A stretch of DNA of 64,000 nt from JAEWWD01 sp964440115 (GCA_964440115.1 CAYTPV010000010.1:62001-126000), one strand, 5' to 3'; positions 32,607 to 42,388 are shown, counted from the first letter of the stretch. Notes: generated by a model from the letters alone, not told the origin. Program-made: numbers and translations.

Positions 32607-34135
32607 GCTTCCTTTACCCCCATCATGTATTTCCCCACTTCATGCATGCTTAATGAGGCTGCGTCCGCAATTTTAAGCAGTTCTCCGCCGTAAATAACGC
32701 CTATCGTGTCCGCCAGCTTCATGATTTCATCCAGTTCCAGTGAAATTAGCAGAATGGCTTTTCCCCTGTCCCGTTCAGCCAGTATTTGATTATGTATATT
32801 CTCTATAGCGCCAATATCCAGACCGCGGGTAGGCTGTACGAATATAATCAGCGAAGACTCCAATTCGATTTCTCTCGCGATGATTGCTTTTTGCTGATTA
32901 CCGCCGCTCATGGAGCGAACAACGGTTCTCGCACCCTGCCCGCTTCGTATATCATATTGCTCGATCAGTTTCTCGCTGTATGTAAGGAATTCTTCATCCC
33001 GTAATATCCCTTTGTCGGCGTAGGGCTCCGAAAAGTAACTCTTCAGCAAAAGATTTTCCTTTAGGAAGAAATCCAATACCAAGCCGTATTTATGACGGTC
33101 CTCCGGCACATAGGCAATCCCCTTTTGCACACGTTCCCGCACGCTGCTTTTAGTGACATCTTCACCATTGAGCATTATACTGCCCTGGCTGGCCTGCGCC
33201 AGCCCTGCGATAGCATCAGCAAGCTCCACCTGCCCATTGCCTGAAACGCCCGCGACAGCAAAAATTTCTCCGCCCCGAATGGAAAAGGAGATTTTTGATA
33301 CCGCGGAAAAACCGTCGCTGTTCAGTACGGAAAGATCCTTCACCTCAAGTATGGTATCGTGCAGTTGAAGCGGTTTTTTATCCGTTTCAAAGGAGACTTC
33401 GCGACCTACCATCAGATTGGCCATTGTTTGGGTGGACGTCGTTTTAACATCCAGTACGTCAACCAGTTTTCCCCGGCGCAGAATAGCGCAGCGGTCTGCT
33501 ACCTGTTTGATTTCTTCCAGTTTGTGCGTTATCAGTATGATGGTTTTGCCGCTCTTCTGCAAACCCCGTATAATATCCAGCAAAAACTCAATTTCCTGCG
33601 GCGTCAGCACCGCGGTTGGTTCGTCGAATATAAGTATTTCGGCCTCGCGATATAACATTTTAAGAATTTCTGTACGTTGCTGTTCCGAAACGCTGATCTC
33701 TTCAATTTTTTTATAAGGGTCAACTTCAAGCCCGTATTTTTGCGATAGTTCTGCAATCGCAAGATGCGCGCTTTTCATATCCACATAGGGAAACATTCCT
33801 AGTAGTTTCTTTTTAGGCTCCATGCCCATTATGATATTTTCCGTAATAGAATAATTGGATACAAGCTTAAAGTGCTGGTGCACCATGCCGATATTGAGCT
33901 CGGTGGCATAACTGGGCGACGAGATTTTCTCTTTTCTGCCGCGAACGAATATTTCCCCCTCATCCGGCTCGTACATGCCAAACAGCATGCTCATTATGGT
34001 TGATTTTCCTGCGCCGTTTTCGCCCAGCAGTGCAAAAATTTCCCCTTGTTTGATCTGCAGCGTTACATTATCGTTCGCTATAATCCCGGGGAAACGCTTG
34101 GTGATATTTCGCATTTCAACAATGTAGTCAACCAT
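32603..34135 (-). CDS. BMP-type ABC importer, twin ATPase
   Basis: A 510-residue protein with two ABC domains. The first has LLGENGAGKS and ISVSEQQRTEILK; the second has a degenerate Walker A (VAGVSGNGQVEL) and SGGNQQKAIIAREIE. This asymmetric layout is normal for the RbsA/NupO class. AAAAGGA lies before its ATG. It powers import of the substrate delivered by the BMP lipoprotein encoded upstream. Confidence 0.95.
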   Translation of the reverse strand: MVDYIVEMRNITKRFPGIIANDNVTLQIKQGEIFALLGENGAGKSTIMSMLFGMYEPDEGEIFVRGRKEKISSPSYATELNIGMVHQHFKLVSNYSITENIIMGMEPKKKLLGMFPYVDMKSAHLAIAELSQKYGLEVDPYKKIEEISVSEQQRTEILKMLYREAEILIFDEPTAVLTPQEIEFLLDIIRGLQKSGKTIILITHKLEEIKQVADRCAILRRGKLVDVLDVKTTSTQTMANLMVGREVSFETDKKPLQLHDTILEVKDLSVLNSDGFSAVSKISFSIRGGEIFAVAGVSGNGQVELADAIAGLAQASQGSIMLNGEDVTKSSVRERVQKGIAYVPEDRHKYGLVLDFFLKENLLLKSYFSEPYADKGILRDEEFLTYSEKLIEQYDIRSGQGARTVVRSMSGGNQQKAIIAREIELESSLIIFVQPTRGLDIGAIENIHNQILAERDRGKAILLISLELDEIMKLADTIGVIYGGELLKIADAASLSMHEVGKYMMGVKEA

Positions 34136-34175
34136 GGCTCAATCCTTTTCTAGCGTGTATTTAAGCAAGAATGGA

Positions 34176-34208
34176 CTGTCTCACGAAGCGCGGGGCTTCG
34201 TGAGACAG
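34176..34208. promoter_or_regulatory. 14-bp hairpin between binding-protein and ATPase genes
   Basis: CTGTCTCACGAAGC pairs perfectly with GCTTCGTGAGACAG. Hairpins at this place in importer operons reduce read-through and protect the upstream mRNA, so that more binding protein than transporter is made. No long U-run follows. Confidence 0.8.
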
Positions 34209-34276
34209 CGAAATGATCTAACTTTAATATCATCAAGGGAGCCTAAATTAGCTGCTCTCGATGATGTAAACGCTGA

Positions 34277-35398
34277 TTAGCTCAAGCCCGGAAAGTTATC
34301 CGGTGTAATTCCGTTGAAATTGGTCGGAAGCTCAATTTTGCCATCCTTGAGCAGCGCCATAGCGTCATTGAGCTTGGTGATGGTGTCTGCGGAAAGCTGT
34401 TGTCTGCCTTCGGCGCTGACAAATCCGGTGGAACCGGTGTCAGCCTTCAAAAGCGCATTGCCGCCCACGAATTTGCCTTCCGCAAACAGGCTAAGCTGCT
34501 TTTCCACATTGATATCCATAACCTTCAGGGCGGATGTCAGCACCACGTTCTTATCTCCGCTTACGCCATCGTCATACTGGTCGACATCGCAGCCTATTAC
34601 CATCACGCCGGTTCCTTCCTTTGCAGCGGTAAACGCGCCGTTGCCAGAGCCGCCTGCGGCAACGAACAGGATATCGCAGCCTTCAGCGATCAGGGCGTTC
34701 GCAACGACTTTTCCGGTAGCCGGGTCAGCAAAGTTACCGACATAATTGCCGCCAACATTTGCGCCGGTCACATCGGTACCTGCATAAGAAGCAATCTCCA
34801 CAGCCTGGACGCCGGTGTTGTACTTTTTGTTTGCATAGTTGACGCCCGCTTCAAAGCCATACTGATAATTTACGTTGGAGGGGTAAGCAATGCCGTTCAT
34901 AACAGCTACTTTCTTAGTCTGGGATTGAAGCGCCGCTGCCATACCCGCAAAGAAGCCGCTTTCCTGCTCTGCAAATTGCATTGCGTAGATGTTATCAGCA
35001 GTTACCTCGGTGCCGCTTGCATCGGTCGGATATGCATCCACCAGTATGAAGCGCTTCTCAGGGTTTTCCTTCGCAAGTGTCCCAATCCCCGCAAACTGGA
35101 AGCCGCAGCACACGATGATATCGTAATCGGCTACAATATCCGCTACCGTCTGAAGGACCCGCGCCACGTCACCGGTTTCCTCCCTGACTGCGTTAACAGT
35201 CGCATTGGGATTTTTTTTGATATAATTCAGGATGCCGTTGTAAATGTTCTGGTTGAAGTTTTTGTCGTCCACGCCGGAGGGACTGGTGACGATGGCGATC
35301 TTAATGCCTTTGGCCGAAGATTTTGGAGCGCTGCTGCATCCGCTGAAAGCCATTACCGTAAAGATCACAACCAAGAAAATACTGAGAATTCGTTTCAT
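34277..35398 (-). CDS. BMP-family substrate-binding lipoprotein
   Basis: A 373-residue lipoprotein with signal peptide and lipobox FSGC (Cys 21). The BMP/PnrA fold is shown by IAIVTSPSGVDDKNFNQNIYNGIL, FILVDAYPTD, GFFAGMAAALQSQTKKVAVMNG and FVAAGGSGNGAFTAAKE. Members bind purine nucleosides, and some bind other small polar compounds. Its ATG forms an ATGA overlap with the end of a small Cys-rich frame upstream. Confidence 0.93.
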   Translation of the reverse strand: MKRILSIFLVVIFTVMAFSGCSSAPKSSAKGIKIAIVTSPSGVDDKNFNQNIYNGILNYIKKNPNATVNAVREETGDVARVLQTVADIVADYDIIVCCGFQFAGIGTLAKENPEKRFILVDAYPTDASGTEVTADNIYAMQFAEQESGFFAGMAAALQSQTKKVAVMNGIAYPSNVNYQYGFEAGVNYANKKYNTGVQAVEIASYAGTDVTGANVGGNYVGNFADPATGKVVANALIAEGCDILFVAAGGSGNGAFTAAKEGTGVMVIGCDVDQYDDGVSGDKNVVLTSALKVMDINVEKQLSLFAEGKFVGGNALLKADTGSTGFVSAEGRQQLSADTITKLNDAMALLKDGKIELPTNFNGITPDNFPGLS

Positions 35399-35625
35399 AC
35401 ACTGTTCTTTCCTTTCTCGCTAAAGATTTCTTCGGGGGTATCGGAATAGGGAGCCTTACAGATCCCATATTCTGCGGTGCGGGAATTTATCAGATTGACC
35501 TGGCATACAGTCCTTATTTCGATCGGTGTTCTATGCCTAGGGAATGAACGTTCGCATTTTTTGCATATTCCGCACTCAAATAAACGCGGCCATGCGTTCT
35601 GTAAAGGGCTTTCTTCCTCTCGCAA
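35395..35625 (-). CDS. possible small Cys-rich leader protein coupled to the importer operon
   Basis: A frame of up to about 76 residues from a TTG, with ECGICKKCERSF, a further Cys at VCQVN and one at YGICKAP, ends in an ATGA overlap with the BMP start. The frame stays open upstream to a stop near 35690 with two more Cys (SCGCKK). The overlap and the cysteine pattern argue for a real small zinc-binding product or a leader peptide; the poor start argues against. I recognise no family. Confidence 0.4.
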   Translation of the reverse strand: MREEESPLQNAWPRLFECGICKKCERSFPRHRTPIEIRTVCQVNLINSRTAEYGICKAPYSDTPEEIFSEKGKNSV

Positions 35626-35849
35626 TTTTACCAGATTACGCCGATGGCTTCTACCGAAACCTTCAGCTACTTTCTTGCAGCCGCAACTTCAATATGTACT
35701 TAATCATTTTGGGCCATGATGGGATTTCGCTTTTTTAATTGTAATATTATTGTATCATACTAAATGCATCTAGGAAATGATGCACTGGCAACGAATTCAA
35801 AATATATCCAGCCGCCCATTCCGAAAGGATATTCAAATTACGAACGCCA

Positions 35850-36392
35850 TTAATAATATTTCGGTTCCCTCGTAAGGGCCTTCAGCAGTTCGGGATCAAC
35901 AACATCAGGGTACCCATCAAAAAGAGGGTCCTCGTATCCGTCAACATAGTCCGAAGCGGTATATCCCGGAGCCATAGTGCATCCCATCAGTGCAAATTTG
36001 CCTCCTGCAATCAGTCTCGAGCCCTGCCATGTCCCCTTTGGGACAACTGTCTGAACATCCATACCGTTCAAAACATCCTGACCTAGGTGAATTATCCTCG
36101 AAGTTTTGTCGGGCAGAAGCTGAAGCATCTCTACCGGATCACCCAAATAGAAATGATACACCTCATCTGTCGGAAGTCTGTGCATTCTGGAAAAAGTGTT
36201 TTCAGTCATTATATAGATAATAACCGTTCCATATGGCTTATCGCCGTCGCTGTTCCTATACCTTTCAGGGAGAGAGGAAAGCGGATATTTTTCCTCGCAG
36301 ATGTAGACCTGAGAAAAAAGGCCTCCTTCACCCACCAGAGGCTGCATGTTGTAGCGATTTTTAAGCTTTTCGATCATGAATTCCGCATCCAT
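35850..36392 (-). CDS. cupin DUF985 family protein
   Basis: A 180-residue cupin. The ATG at 36392 has GAGG nine bases upstream. Motifs of the DUF985 group are clear: MIEKLKNRYNMQPLVGEGGLFSQVY, TFSRMHRLPTDEVYHFYLGDP (metal-site histidines and glutamate) and a closing GCTMAPGYTASDY. Members bind metal in a beta barrel and are thought to act on sugars or small acids. It sits 22 bases after a Gfo/Idh/MocA dehydrogenase in the same operon. Confidence 0.88.
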   Translation of the reverse strand: MDAEFMIEKLKNRYNMQPLVGEGGLFSQVYICEEKYPLSSLPERYRNSDGDKPYGTVIIYIMTENTFSRMHRLPTDEVYHFYLGDPVEMLQLLPDKTSRIIHLGQDVLNGMDVQTVVPKGTWQGSRLIAGGKFALMGCTMAPGYTASDYVDGYEDPLFDGYPDVVDPELLKALTREPKYY

Positions 36393-36413
36393 ATTTTCAT
36401 ACCTCACTCTGTT

Positions 36414-37490
36414 TTATTTCTCTAGCTCGACCCATTTCGAATCCGAGTTAGCACTTAGATAAACCGCGTTGCAAATGAGTACGTTCCTGGCAGCGTCGCC
36501 GAATGATGGGAACATCTGATCGACAGGTGAATTTGCTTCAATTGATTGATATACGGCCTCAAACATTCTTTTGAATGTATCTGCAAAGCCGTTTTCAAAA
36601 GCAAACAGTTCTTCATATGCGTGACCGTCTTTTTCGGCAACATTTACCCTGTTGCTTTCCTCGGCATTCCACCACAGGCTTTTATTGTATCCGGTGATTT
36701 CTATTGAGAGTCTGTTTTTGCGGCCATGGGACACTTCCGACAAAAGCACATTCCCGATCACTCCGTCCTCGAACCTGAGAGTTACAACCGCCGCATCCTC
36801 GGTGTCGACACTTAATAGCGCACTGTTTTCGCTCGGCTTGTCCCTATACATAACATTATTGTCGATAAATCGTTCCGGATTAAACTTTCCGAAAGCTGAG
36901 GATACCGCTGTGATTTTTTTGCCGCTTAAATACTCAGCCAAATCAAACCAGTGTGAACCGATTTCTGTTACGGCCCTCATATTACCGGAAAGCTCTGTGT
37001 TATATCTCCAGCCCATCGGAGTCGGAAGCGTATGAAATTCCTGAAGATAGCTCCCATGTATCAGGTAAATCGGACCGAAGTCTCCGGTTGCTACCAATTT
37101 TTTAGCATACTGGTTAGCCGCGTGGTATCTGACATTAAAGTTAACAGCACAGATTACACCGCTATTTTTTGCTTCTGCAGCGAGGATAAGCGCTTGTTCC
37201 GGATTCAGGCACAAGGGCTTCTCGCAAATAATGTTCTTTTTCTTCTTTATCAGCTGCATAAGCGTATCGAAATGAAAAGCTGGGGGAGTACACACGTGTA
37301 CACAGTCAATATCATCTGAAAGCAGCATGTTAAAATCGTCTCCGTATCCAGGTATGCCCCATTTAGCTGCAAACGCTTTGGCTGTGTTATATTTGTGGTC
37401 AACAGCGCACTTCACTTTTATGTCCAATGTCCGCAAAGCCTGCACATGTATGGGTGCAATAAATCCCGTTCCAAGTATAGCTGCCTGCAT
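36414..37490 (-). CDS. Gfo/Idh/MocA family NAD(P)-dependent dehydrogenase
   Basis: A 358-residue oxidoreductase. N-terminal Rossmann domain with GTGFIAPIH (residues 7-15), then VCTPPAFHF, the family EKP motif in ICEKPLCL and a C-terminal sheet domain with GSHWFDLAEYLSG containing the usual catalytic His. Substrates are typically sugars, inositols or sugar derivatives. It is likely to be co-transcribed with the DUF985 cupin. A palindromic operator lies about 90-116 bases upstream. Confidence 0.92.
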   Translation of the reverse strand: MQAAILGTGFIAPIHVQALRTLDIKVKCAVDHKYNTAKAFAAKWGIPGYGDDFNMLLSDDIDCVHVCTPPAFHFDTLMQLIKKKKNIICEKPLCLNPEQALILAAEAKNSGVICAVNFNVRYHAANQYAKKLVATGDFGPIYLIHGSYLQEFHTLPTPMGWRYNTELSGNMRAVTEIGSHWFDLAEYLSGKKITAVSSAFGKFNPERFIDNNVMYRDKPSENSALLSVDTEDAAVVTLRFEDGVIGNVLLSEVSHGRKNRLSIEITGYNKSLWWNAEESNRVNVAEKDGHAYEELFAFENGFADTFKRMFEAVYQSIEANSPVDQMFPSFGDAARNVLICNAVYLSANSDSKWVELEK

Positions 37491-37579
37491 ATAACTGGTT
37501 CCCCCTTTTCGTATTGCTCAATCGTACAGAAAAGTAATCCGCTATGTCCTTTTCCAAGTCGAAATATGAAAATCAGCAC

Positions 37580-37606
37580 TATGTACGAGAAGATATCTCG
37601 TTCATA
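37580..37606. promoter_or_regulatory. palindromic operator upstream of the dehydrogenase-cupin operon
   Basis: TATGTACGAGA and TCTCGTTCATA, 11-bp arms with one mismatch around AGATA, have the symmetry of GntR or LacI sites. No matching regulator gene lies adjacent. Confidence 0.6.
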
Positions 37607-37725
37607 TACTTTATTCTAACATACTGTCTCGGTACAGGAATACTACGGCGATAGCATCACATTGCTATACAGGGTGCACACTAAGAAAAATATGGACGAA
37701 CCCAATAGTGTTCCTTCTCCGCCAC

Positions 37726-37764
37726 AAAAGCACTCAAGCATTGATACAATGTTTGAGTGCTTTT
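37726..37764. terminator. long perfect-stem bidirectional terminator
   Basis: AAAAGCACTCAA-CATTG pairs with CAATG-TTGAGTGCTTTT around ATA, with A and T runs at the ends. Just upstream, 37712-37724 repeats CCTTCTCCGCCA, the 3' end of the tRNA-Ser, without the rest of a tRNA. Confidence 0.8.
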
Positions 37765-38013
37765 AGCTTGCCCGAGATACTTAATATAAGGGGTTTCACG
37801 TTGTTTTAGGTTTAAAGAAACAACCGTTAAGAAGGTTTTCCAAGGCGGCTGCTGGCAGCCGCCGCGGTCGACGTGCAGGCGCTGATCACCGGCGCTGGCG
37901 AGGACTGGATCGGGAAGATAAAGGTGGCTGCGTAATCTGGCCACCGAAAGAATAGCCCCGTTACTTTAAATGGTAGCGGGGCAAAATAGAACTTATGTAT
38001 GAAATCTATTTAA
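37765..38013. other. spacer with GC-rich coding debris, no intact gene
   Basis: A GC-rich stretch (37850-37940) reads in one plus-strand frame as LLAAAAVDVQALITGAGEDWIGK and stops, without a start; it looks like the tail of a lost gene. A 10-bp hairpin with GCCCCG / CGGGGC ends lies at 37955-37982 and may end transcription of the gene at 38014. Confidence 0.5.
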
Positions 38014-39123
38014 TCATGCACTTCCCCTAGCCAAGTCTTCGCTTACGGCTTGCGCATATTCGGTTTTGATACAATCGCACACTTCTTCCAAAGGCTCTAT
38101 TCTGGTTGCTCTATAGGCATTTACGCCCGCAAATGCAAAGCCGTTTTCGAGAACCCCCTTTTTTGCATTGACAAGCGCCCTTGCAATACAATAAGGACTG
38201 TCTTTATAGTTACAGGTCACAATACAATGGTATGGGCAACCAAAAGGCGTTTTATGACCCTCGTTTACTTCAAGTATAAACTCATTGATAATAGCTCTCC
38301 CTGGCATGCCGACCGGGCTTTGTATAATGCCGATATCTTCTTTCTGGGCATGAATGTAGGTATTCTTAAATGCAACAGAGGCATCGCATTCATTGGTGGT
38401 AACAAACCTGGTTGCCATTTGCACCCCAGACGCGCCTAACTTCAAGGCTTGATAAATGTCTTCGCCGGAATATATACCGCCCCCTGCGATTACAGGAATT
38501 GGTCTGTTGAATTCTTGCTCAAACGGTTTAACAGCGTTGAGAACATCCACGACGATTTTCTCCAGTGCGTACTCCGGGTCATCAAGCTGCTCTGGTTTAA
38601 AACCAAGGTGCCCACCAGCCTTAGGACCTTCGACCACAAAAGCATCGGGTATATAGTTGTATTTAGAATACCATCTTTTTATAATGAGCTTTGCTGCTTT
38701 TGCAGAAGATATGATGGGGATAAGCTTGGTTTTGGAGGATTTATCAACTAGCCCGGGGAGGTCAAGTGGCAGCCCCGCTCCCGAAAAGATTGCGTCTACA
38801 CCCTCCTCTATTGATGTTTTCACAAGATCCACAAAGTTTGACAATGCCACCATAATGTTGACGCCAATAATTCCGGAAGTAAGAGCGCGCGCTTTCCTAA
38901 TTTCTTCACGAAGGGCTCTGATATTTGCATCAAAATAATTTGTCGCACCATCGTGTTCAAGCATTCCAATTCCGGCGGTAGCAATCACACCGATGCCGCC
39001 TTGGTTGGCAACAGCTGCAGCTAGACCGGATAGGGAAATGCCAACACCCATACCACCTTGAATAATTGGAAGTTTTGCTGTGAGATCCCCGATTTTCAAT
39101 TGGACCATCTCGTATACATTCAT
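38014..39123 (-). CDS. nitronate monooxygenase / NPD-family FMN enzyme
   Basis: A 369-residue TIM-barrel flavoprotein with AAGGAG before the ATG. LPIIQGGMGVGISLSGLAAAVANQGGIGVI, the phosphate-binding IPVIAGGGIYSG and GASGVQMATRFVTT are typical of the nitronate monooxygenase / FabK group. The cysteine-rich segment CPYHCIVTCNYKDSPYC is found in the clostridial subgroup and may bind a metal or cluster. It could be a nitronate monooxygenase or an enoyl-reductase-like enzyme, and sequence alone does not decide. Confidence 0.88.
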   Translation of the reverse strand: MNVYEMVQLKIGDLTAKLPIIQGGMGVGISLSGLAAAVANQGGIGVIATAGIGMLEHDGATNYFDANIRALREEIRKARALTSGIIGVNIMVALSNFVDLVKTSIEEGVDAIFSGAGLPLDLPGLVDKSSKTKLIPIISSAKAAKLIIKRWYSKYNYIPDAFVVEGPKAGGHLGFKPEQLDDPEYALEKIVVDVLNAVKPFEQEFNRPIPVIAGGGIYSGEDIYQALKLGASGVQMATRFVTTNECDASVAFKNTYIHAQKEDIGIIQSPVGMPGRAIINEFILEVNEGHKTPFGCPYHCIVTCNYKDSPYCIARALVNAKKGVLENGFAFAGVNAYRATRIEPLEEVCDCIKTEYAQAVSEDLARGSA

Positions 39124-39344
39124 TTACAATCTCCTTGCTTTCGAACATAATTCATTATAGCACGCACCGTTCTGCTAAAACGTATAACATGTCCCATTAT
39201 TTCTTGGGAATATAACCATCCCTGGACGTTCCTAATTAAAAATCCAAAGCTCCTACCGCGATGGTTGCGTTAGAGCAACGGGCACTTCACCCAGATCGCG
39301 AACTCGTCCGTTATTGATCGTTGAAGCCTGTAATATTGAGTATC

Positions 39345-40481
39345 CTAAAGAGTAAGCACCTTACGTACATCATACAAAGCAGTAAGTGTTTGATAGCTTG
39401 CAGGAGAGAAGAGGTTAATGGTCCAAAAGCTTACGCCTCCAAGATTATAGGCGTCAACAAGCTCAAGACGTGCACGGATGCTTGGCTCATTGTCAAACCA
39501 AACCATATGAATTTCACCCATATCGTCTTCGTAATAAAAATAAGGGGACTGCGAAGATATATCAAACCGTATAGTAGCACCTGCTTGTGCGGCGATATCT
39601 TCTGCTTGAGTAAACGCTAGCATTTTCGCGGCGGTGCCAGGGGCATAAGGCAGAATCCAATCAAACCCATAATTTGTCATACCCATGAGTATTCTCTGGC
39701 TGGGAATAATCGACACAGCATAGTCCAGAACATACCGCAATTCGTTAATAGGCGCCACCGACATGGGCGGACCGTAGGTCTGTCCCCATTCGTAAGTTAT
39801 GATCATAATGACCTGGTTAACCAGTCTGCCGAGTTGGGGAAACTCATGAATATCATACAATATCCCGGTCTCACCTGTATTCAATCTTAACGCAACCGAT
39901 GCAGCTACGGTGTATCCAAGAGGATGAAGAATTGCAGTGGCGGTCTGGTAGAATCGGCTGTACGCTTGGCGATCTGTTGGATAAATGTTTTCGAAATCGA
40001 CATTCAGACCGTAGTAGTTCTTTATTTTGAGTATGCCGACTACGTTATTAAGGATCGTTTTCTGCAATGCTTCGTCGGTCAGTATATCGTGTGCCACCTC
40101 GGCGGAGAACATACCGTCTTCATTGGTATTGGTGATCACCAAAAGAGGTGCTACCTGCGCTCCGCGGGCCGTTTGGATCAGTGCAGTATCATCAATTCCT
40201 GCGAGCGAGCCGTCGGGTTTTATTCGGTAGCTGAATATGCTCAAATAGGTAAGATAGGGTAACGTATCAAGCAGCACCTGACCGTCTATGTCAGGGAAGG
40301 CATAACCGTTTACTTCAATTATACGGCGCATCTGCGTATCGGGAATGTGTATCACTTGCCCGATGACGCTGCTCAGGTCTGTAATAGTTGGATTGGCTGA
40401 GCGCAAAAGACCGACCGGAATGCCGAATGCCTGCGCGATATCAATAAAAGTGTCGTTTGGTCGGACTACGTAATCTATCAA
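39345..40481 (-). CDS. LysM + GH18 spore-type peptidoglycan hydrolase (copy 1)
   Basis: A 378-residue protein if begun at TTG 40481, eight bases after GGGAG; its paralogue has exactly the same length from its ATG. An N-terminal LysM (YVVRPNDTFIDIAQAFG, residues 3-47) is followed by a GH18 barrel. Catalytic strand YYGLNVDFENI contains the Asp-x-Glu. There is no signal peptide, as in YaaH/SleL enzymes assembled on spores, where they cleave cortical peptidoglycan fragments on germination. Confidence 0.9.
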   Translation of the reverse strand: MIDYVVRPNDTFIDIAQAFGIPVGLLRSANPTITDLSSVIGQVIHIPDTQMRRIIEVNGYAFPDIDGQVLLDTLPYLTYLSIFSYRIKPDGSLAGIDDTALIQTARGAQVAPLLVITNTNEDGMFSAEVAHDILTDEALQKTILNNVVGILKIKNYYGLNVDFENIYPTDRQAYSRFYQTATAILHPLGYTVAASVALRLNTGETGILYDIHEFPQLGRLVNQVIMIITYEWGQTYGPPMSVAPINELRYVLDYAVSIIPSQRILMGMTNYGFDWILPYAPGTAAKMLAFTQAEDIAAQAGATIRFDISSQSPYFYYEDDMGEIHMVWFDNEPSIRARLELVDAYNLGGVSFWTINLFSPASYQTLTALYDVRKVLTL

Positions 40482-40559
40482 GTTCGTCACTCCCTTAAAA
40501 TACGACAATATAAGACATTTCTTAAGCAATGGCTGTTCACTATTGCACGCTATATTCCG

Positions 40560-41696
40560 CTAAACAAAAAGCACCTTTCGCACATCGTACATGGTATAAA
40601 GCGTCTGATAACTTGCAGGAGAAAAGTTGTTGATCGTCCAGAAGCTCACACCACCAAGATTGTATTCCTCCACGAACTCCAGTCGTGCGCGGATGCCAAC
40701 CTCATTATCAAACCACACAACATGCTTTAGCCCCATATCATCCACATAATTAAAATAGGATGATTTCTTTTCCCGATCAAAAAGAATATCAGCGCCCGTA
40801 GTCTTTGCCAAAGCTTCCGCATCATTGAATGAAATGGTTTTTGCAGACGAGAATGCTTGATATGGCAATGTCCAGTCATTTCCATAATTCGGCATGCCCA
40901 TAAGTATTTTCTGGCTTGGAATGACTGAGACAGCATACTCAATGGCTTGTTGCACCTGCTCGACAGGTGAAATCGCAAAAGCAGGCCCGAACGTATACCC
41001 CCATTCATAAGTTGCGATGATTACATTGTTGACATAATCGCCAATTAAGGAATACTCGTATCCCTCGTACTGCGGCCCAAGCTGCCCAGCATAAGTCTTA
41101 GGTGCAACGGTTATACTGGTAATGAAACCAAACGGACGCAGTCTCTCGGTGACCGTTTTTAAAAATCGGGCATAAGTCAAACGATCCTTAGGATAAATAT
41201 ATTCAAAATCAATATTTAACCCATAATAATCTTTGCTTGTCATTATTGTGATAATGTTGTCCAGAAGCGTTTGCTGGGCCTGATCGTCCGTCAGTATGGT
41301 GTGCGCTAAAGTGCTTGAGAAGCCTTCATCTGCCTTGATATTTGTGATGACCATCATGGGGGCAACCATAGCTTGTCGGGCGGCCTGAATCAGTGGTTCA
41401 TCATCGATTCCAACTAGGGAACCATCAGGCAAAACCTGATAGCTATATAAGCTCAGATAAGTCAGATATGGCAATGTCTCCTCCAATACCGAAAATTCAA
41501 TATTCGGAAAAACATATCCATTCACTTCTATCATGCGGCGCATATAAATGTCAGGAATATGAATTATCTGCCCAACATATACAGTATCGGGATCAGTAAT
41601 GCTGGGATTTGATGAGAGTAAATATGTTGGAGTAATACCAAAGGCCGCCGCAATAGAATAAAACGTATCTCCGGGCCTCACTACGTAATCAATCAT
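40560..41696 (-). CDS. LysM + GH18 spore-type peptidoglycan hydrolase (copy 2)
   Basis: A 378-residue tandem paralogue of the previous gene, starting at ATG 41696 (MIDYVVRPGDTFYSIAAAFG). LysM at 3-47, GH18 barrel after it, catalytic strand YYGLNIDFEYI with the Asp-x-Glu pair, closing WTINNFSPASYQTLYTMYDVRK nearly identical to copy 1. No signal peptide. The pair probably arose by local duplication and suggests a spore-forming host. Confidence 0.92.
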   Translation of the reverse strand: MIDYVVRPGDTFYSIAAAFGITPTYLLSSNPSITDPDTVYVGQIIHIPDIYMRRMIEVNGYVFPNIEFSVLEETLPYLTYLSLYSYQVLPDGSLVGIDDEPLIQAARQAMVAPMMVITNIKADEGFSSTLAHTILTDDQAQQTLLDNIITIMTSKDYYGLNIDFEYIYPKDRLTYARFLKTVTERLRPFGFITSITVAPKTYAGQLGPQYEGYEYSLIGDYVNNVIIATYEWGYTFGPAFAISPVEQVQQAIEYAVSVIPSQKILMGMPNYGNDWTLPYQAFSSAKTISFNDAEALAKTTGADILFDREKKSSYFNYVDDMGLKHVVWFDNEVGIRARLEFVEEYNLGGVSFWTINNFSPASYQTLYTMYDVRKVLFV

Positions 41697-41842
41697 ATGG
41701 TCCACATCCCATTGCTGTACTTGGGTTTATTTATATATATGAGACATGTCGGTTAGAAATGAGAAAATAAGATTTTCGTTCATGCGGGAGGGGGGTTGCG
41801 TTTTTGGGCTTCTGTCCGCGTAGGACCGCCGAACGGTTTGCG

Positions 41843-42388
41843 CTAGGACGTAACCACAGTACCCGTGGGATACGCATATTGTGGAAATTGCGCCGTAATC
41901 CCATTGATCATATAGTCCGCCATTTGTAATGCGTTTTGATATATTGCATCATATATTGGGACTGTCAAGGATAACTTGTCGAGTTTTATTTACCTTACGA
42001 GCTGTTCTTCAAGCTGATACTGGGTATATAGCATTTTCCGCCATACCGCCTTGTCCCAATAAGGATTTAATCCGGATAATAGAGTTGCAATGTCGTCTGC
42101 GTTTGCTTGCAATTTTGCTATATGTGCCGCTACATCCCCGTCAATTCTTATTGTGGACGCCAATTCGGCCAACAGCAAAACCCGTTCTGCCAGCAGAGTC
42201 TCGTATTGCTTCGCATCATCCAGGCCATAGAAAGGTACAAGCTGCATAGAAAAGTCACTGGCGTTTCGCAGGGTGCGTATCGTGACATAGCTTAAATCAC
42301 GAAGCCTGAACACAAGGCTTATCAGAAACTGTCTGATCCAAAGGAGATGATCGCTCCAAAGGATACGTATGTTCTCCTGCCAACTCAT
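41843..42388 (-). pseudogene. uncharacterised helical family member A, in-frame stop
   Basis: From ATG 42388 (AGGAGG seven bases before) the protein MSWQENIRILWSDHLLWIRQFLISLV runs to a TAA at 41990-41992 after YQLEEQLVR. The same frame then continues IKLDKLSLTVPIYDAIYQNALQMADYMINGITAQFP to a stop at 41843. The tail (YDxIxxxALxMADxMxxGIxxQFP) is the usual end of this family, as I recall it from Bacillus-type genomes, so one TAA interrupts an otherwise whole 181-codon gene. Confidence 0.75.

Noticed and set aside
34400..35449. 349-codon plus-strand frame
   Set aside because: It is antisense to the BMP lipoprotein gene, which has a signal peptide, family motifs and operon context.
37712..37724. 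Second tRNA-Ser 3' end (CCTTCTCCGCCA)
   Set aside because: No T-arm or variable arm precedes it; a 12-base match alone is weak support for a second att site.
37681..37944. 87-codon minus-strand frame
   Set aside because: It runs through a perfect terminator hairpin and GC-rich debris, and no ribosome site or protein pattern is present.
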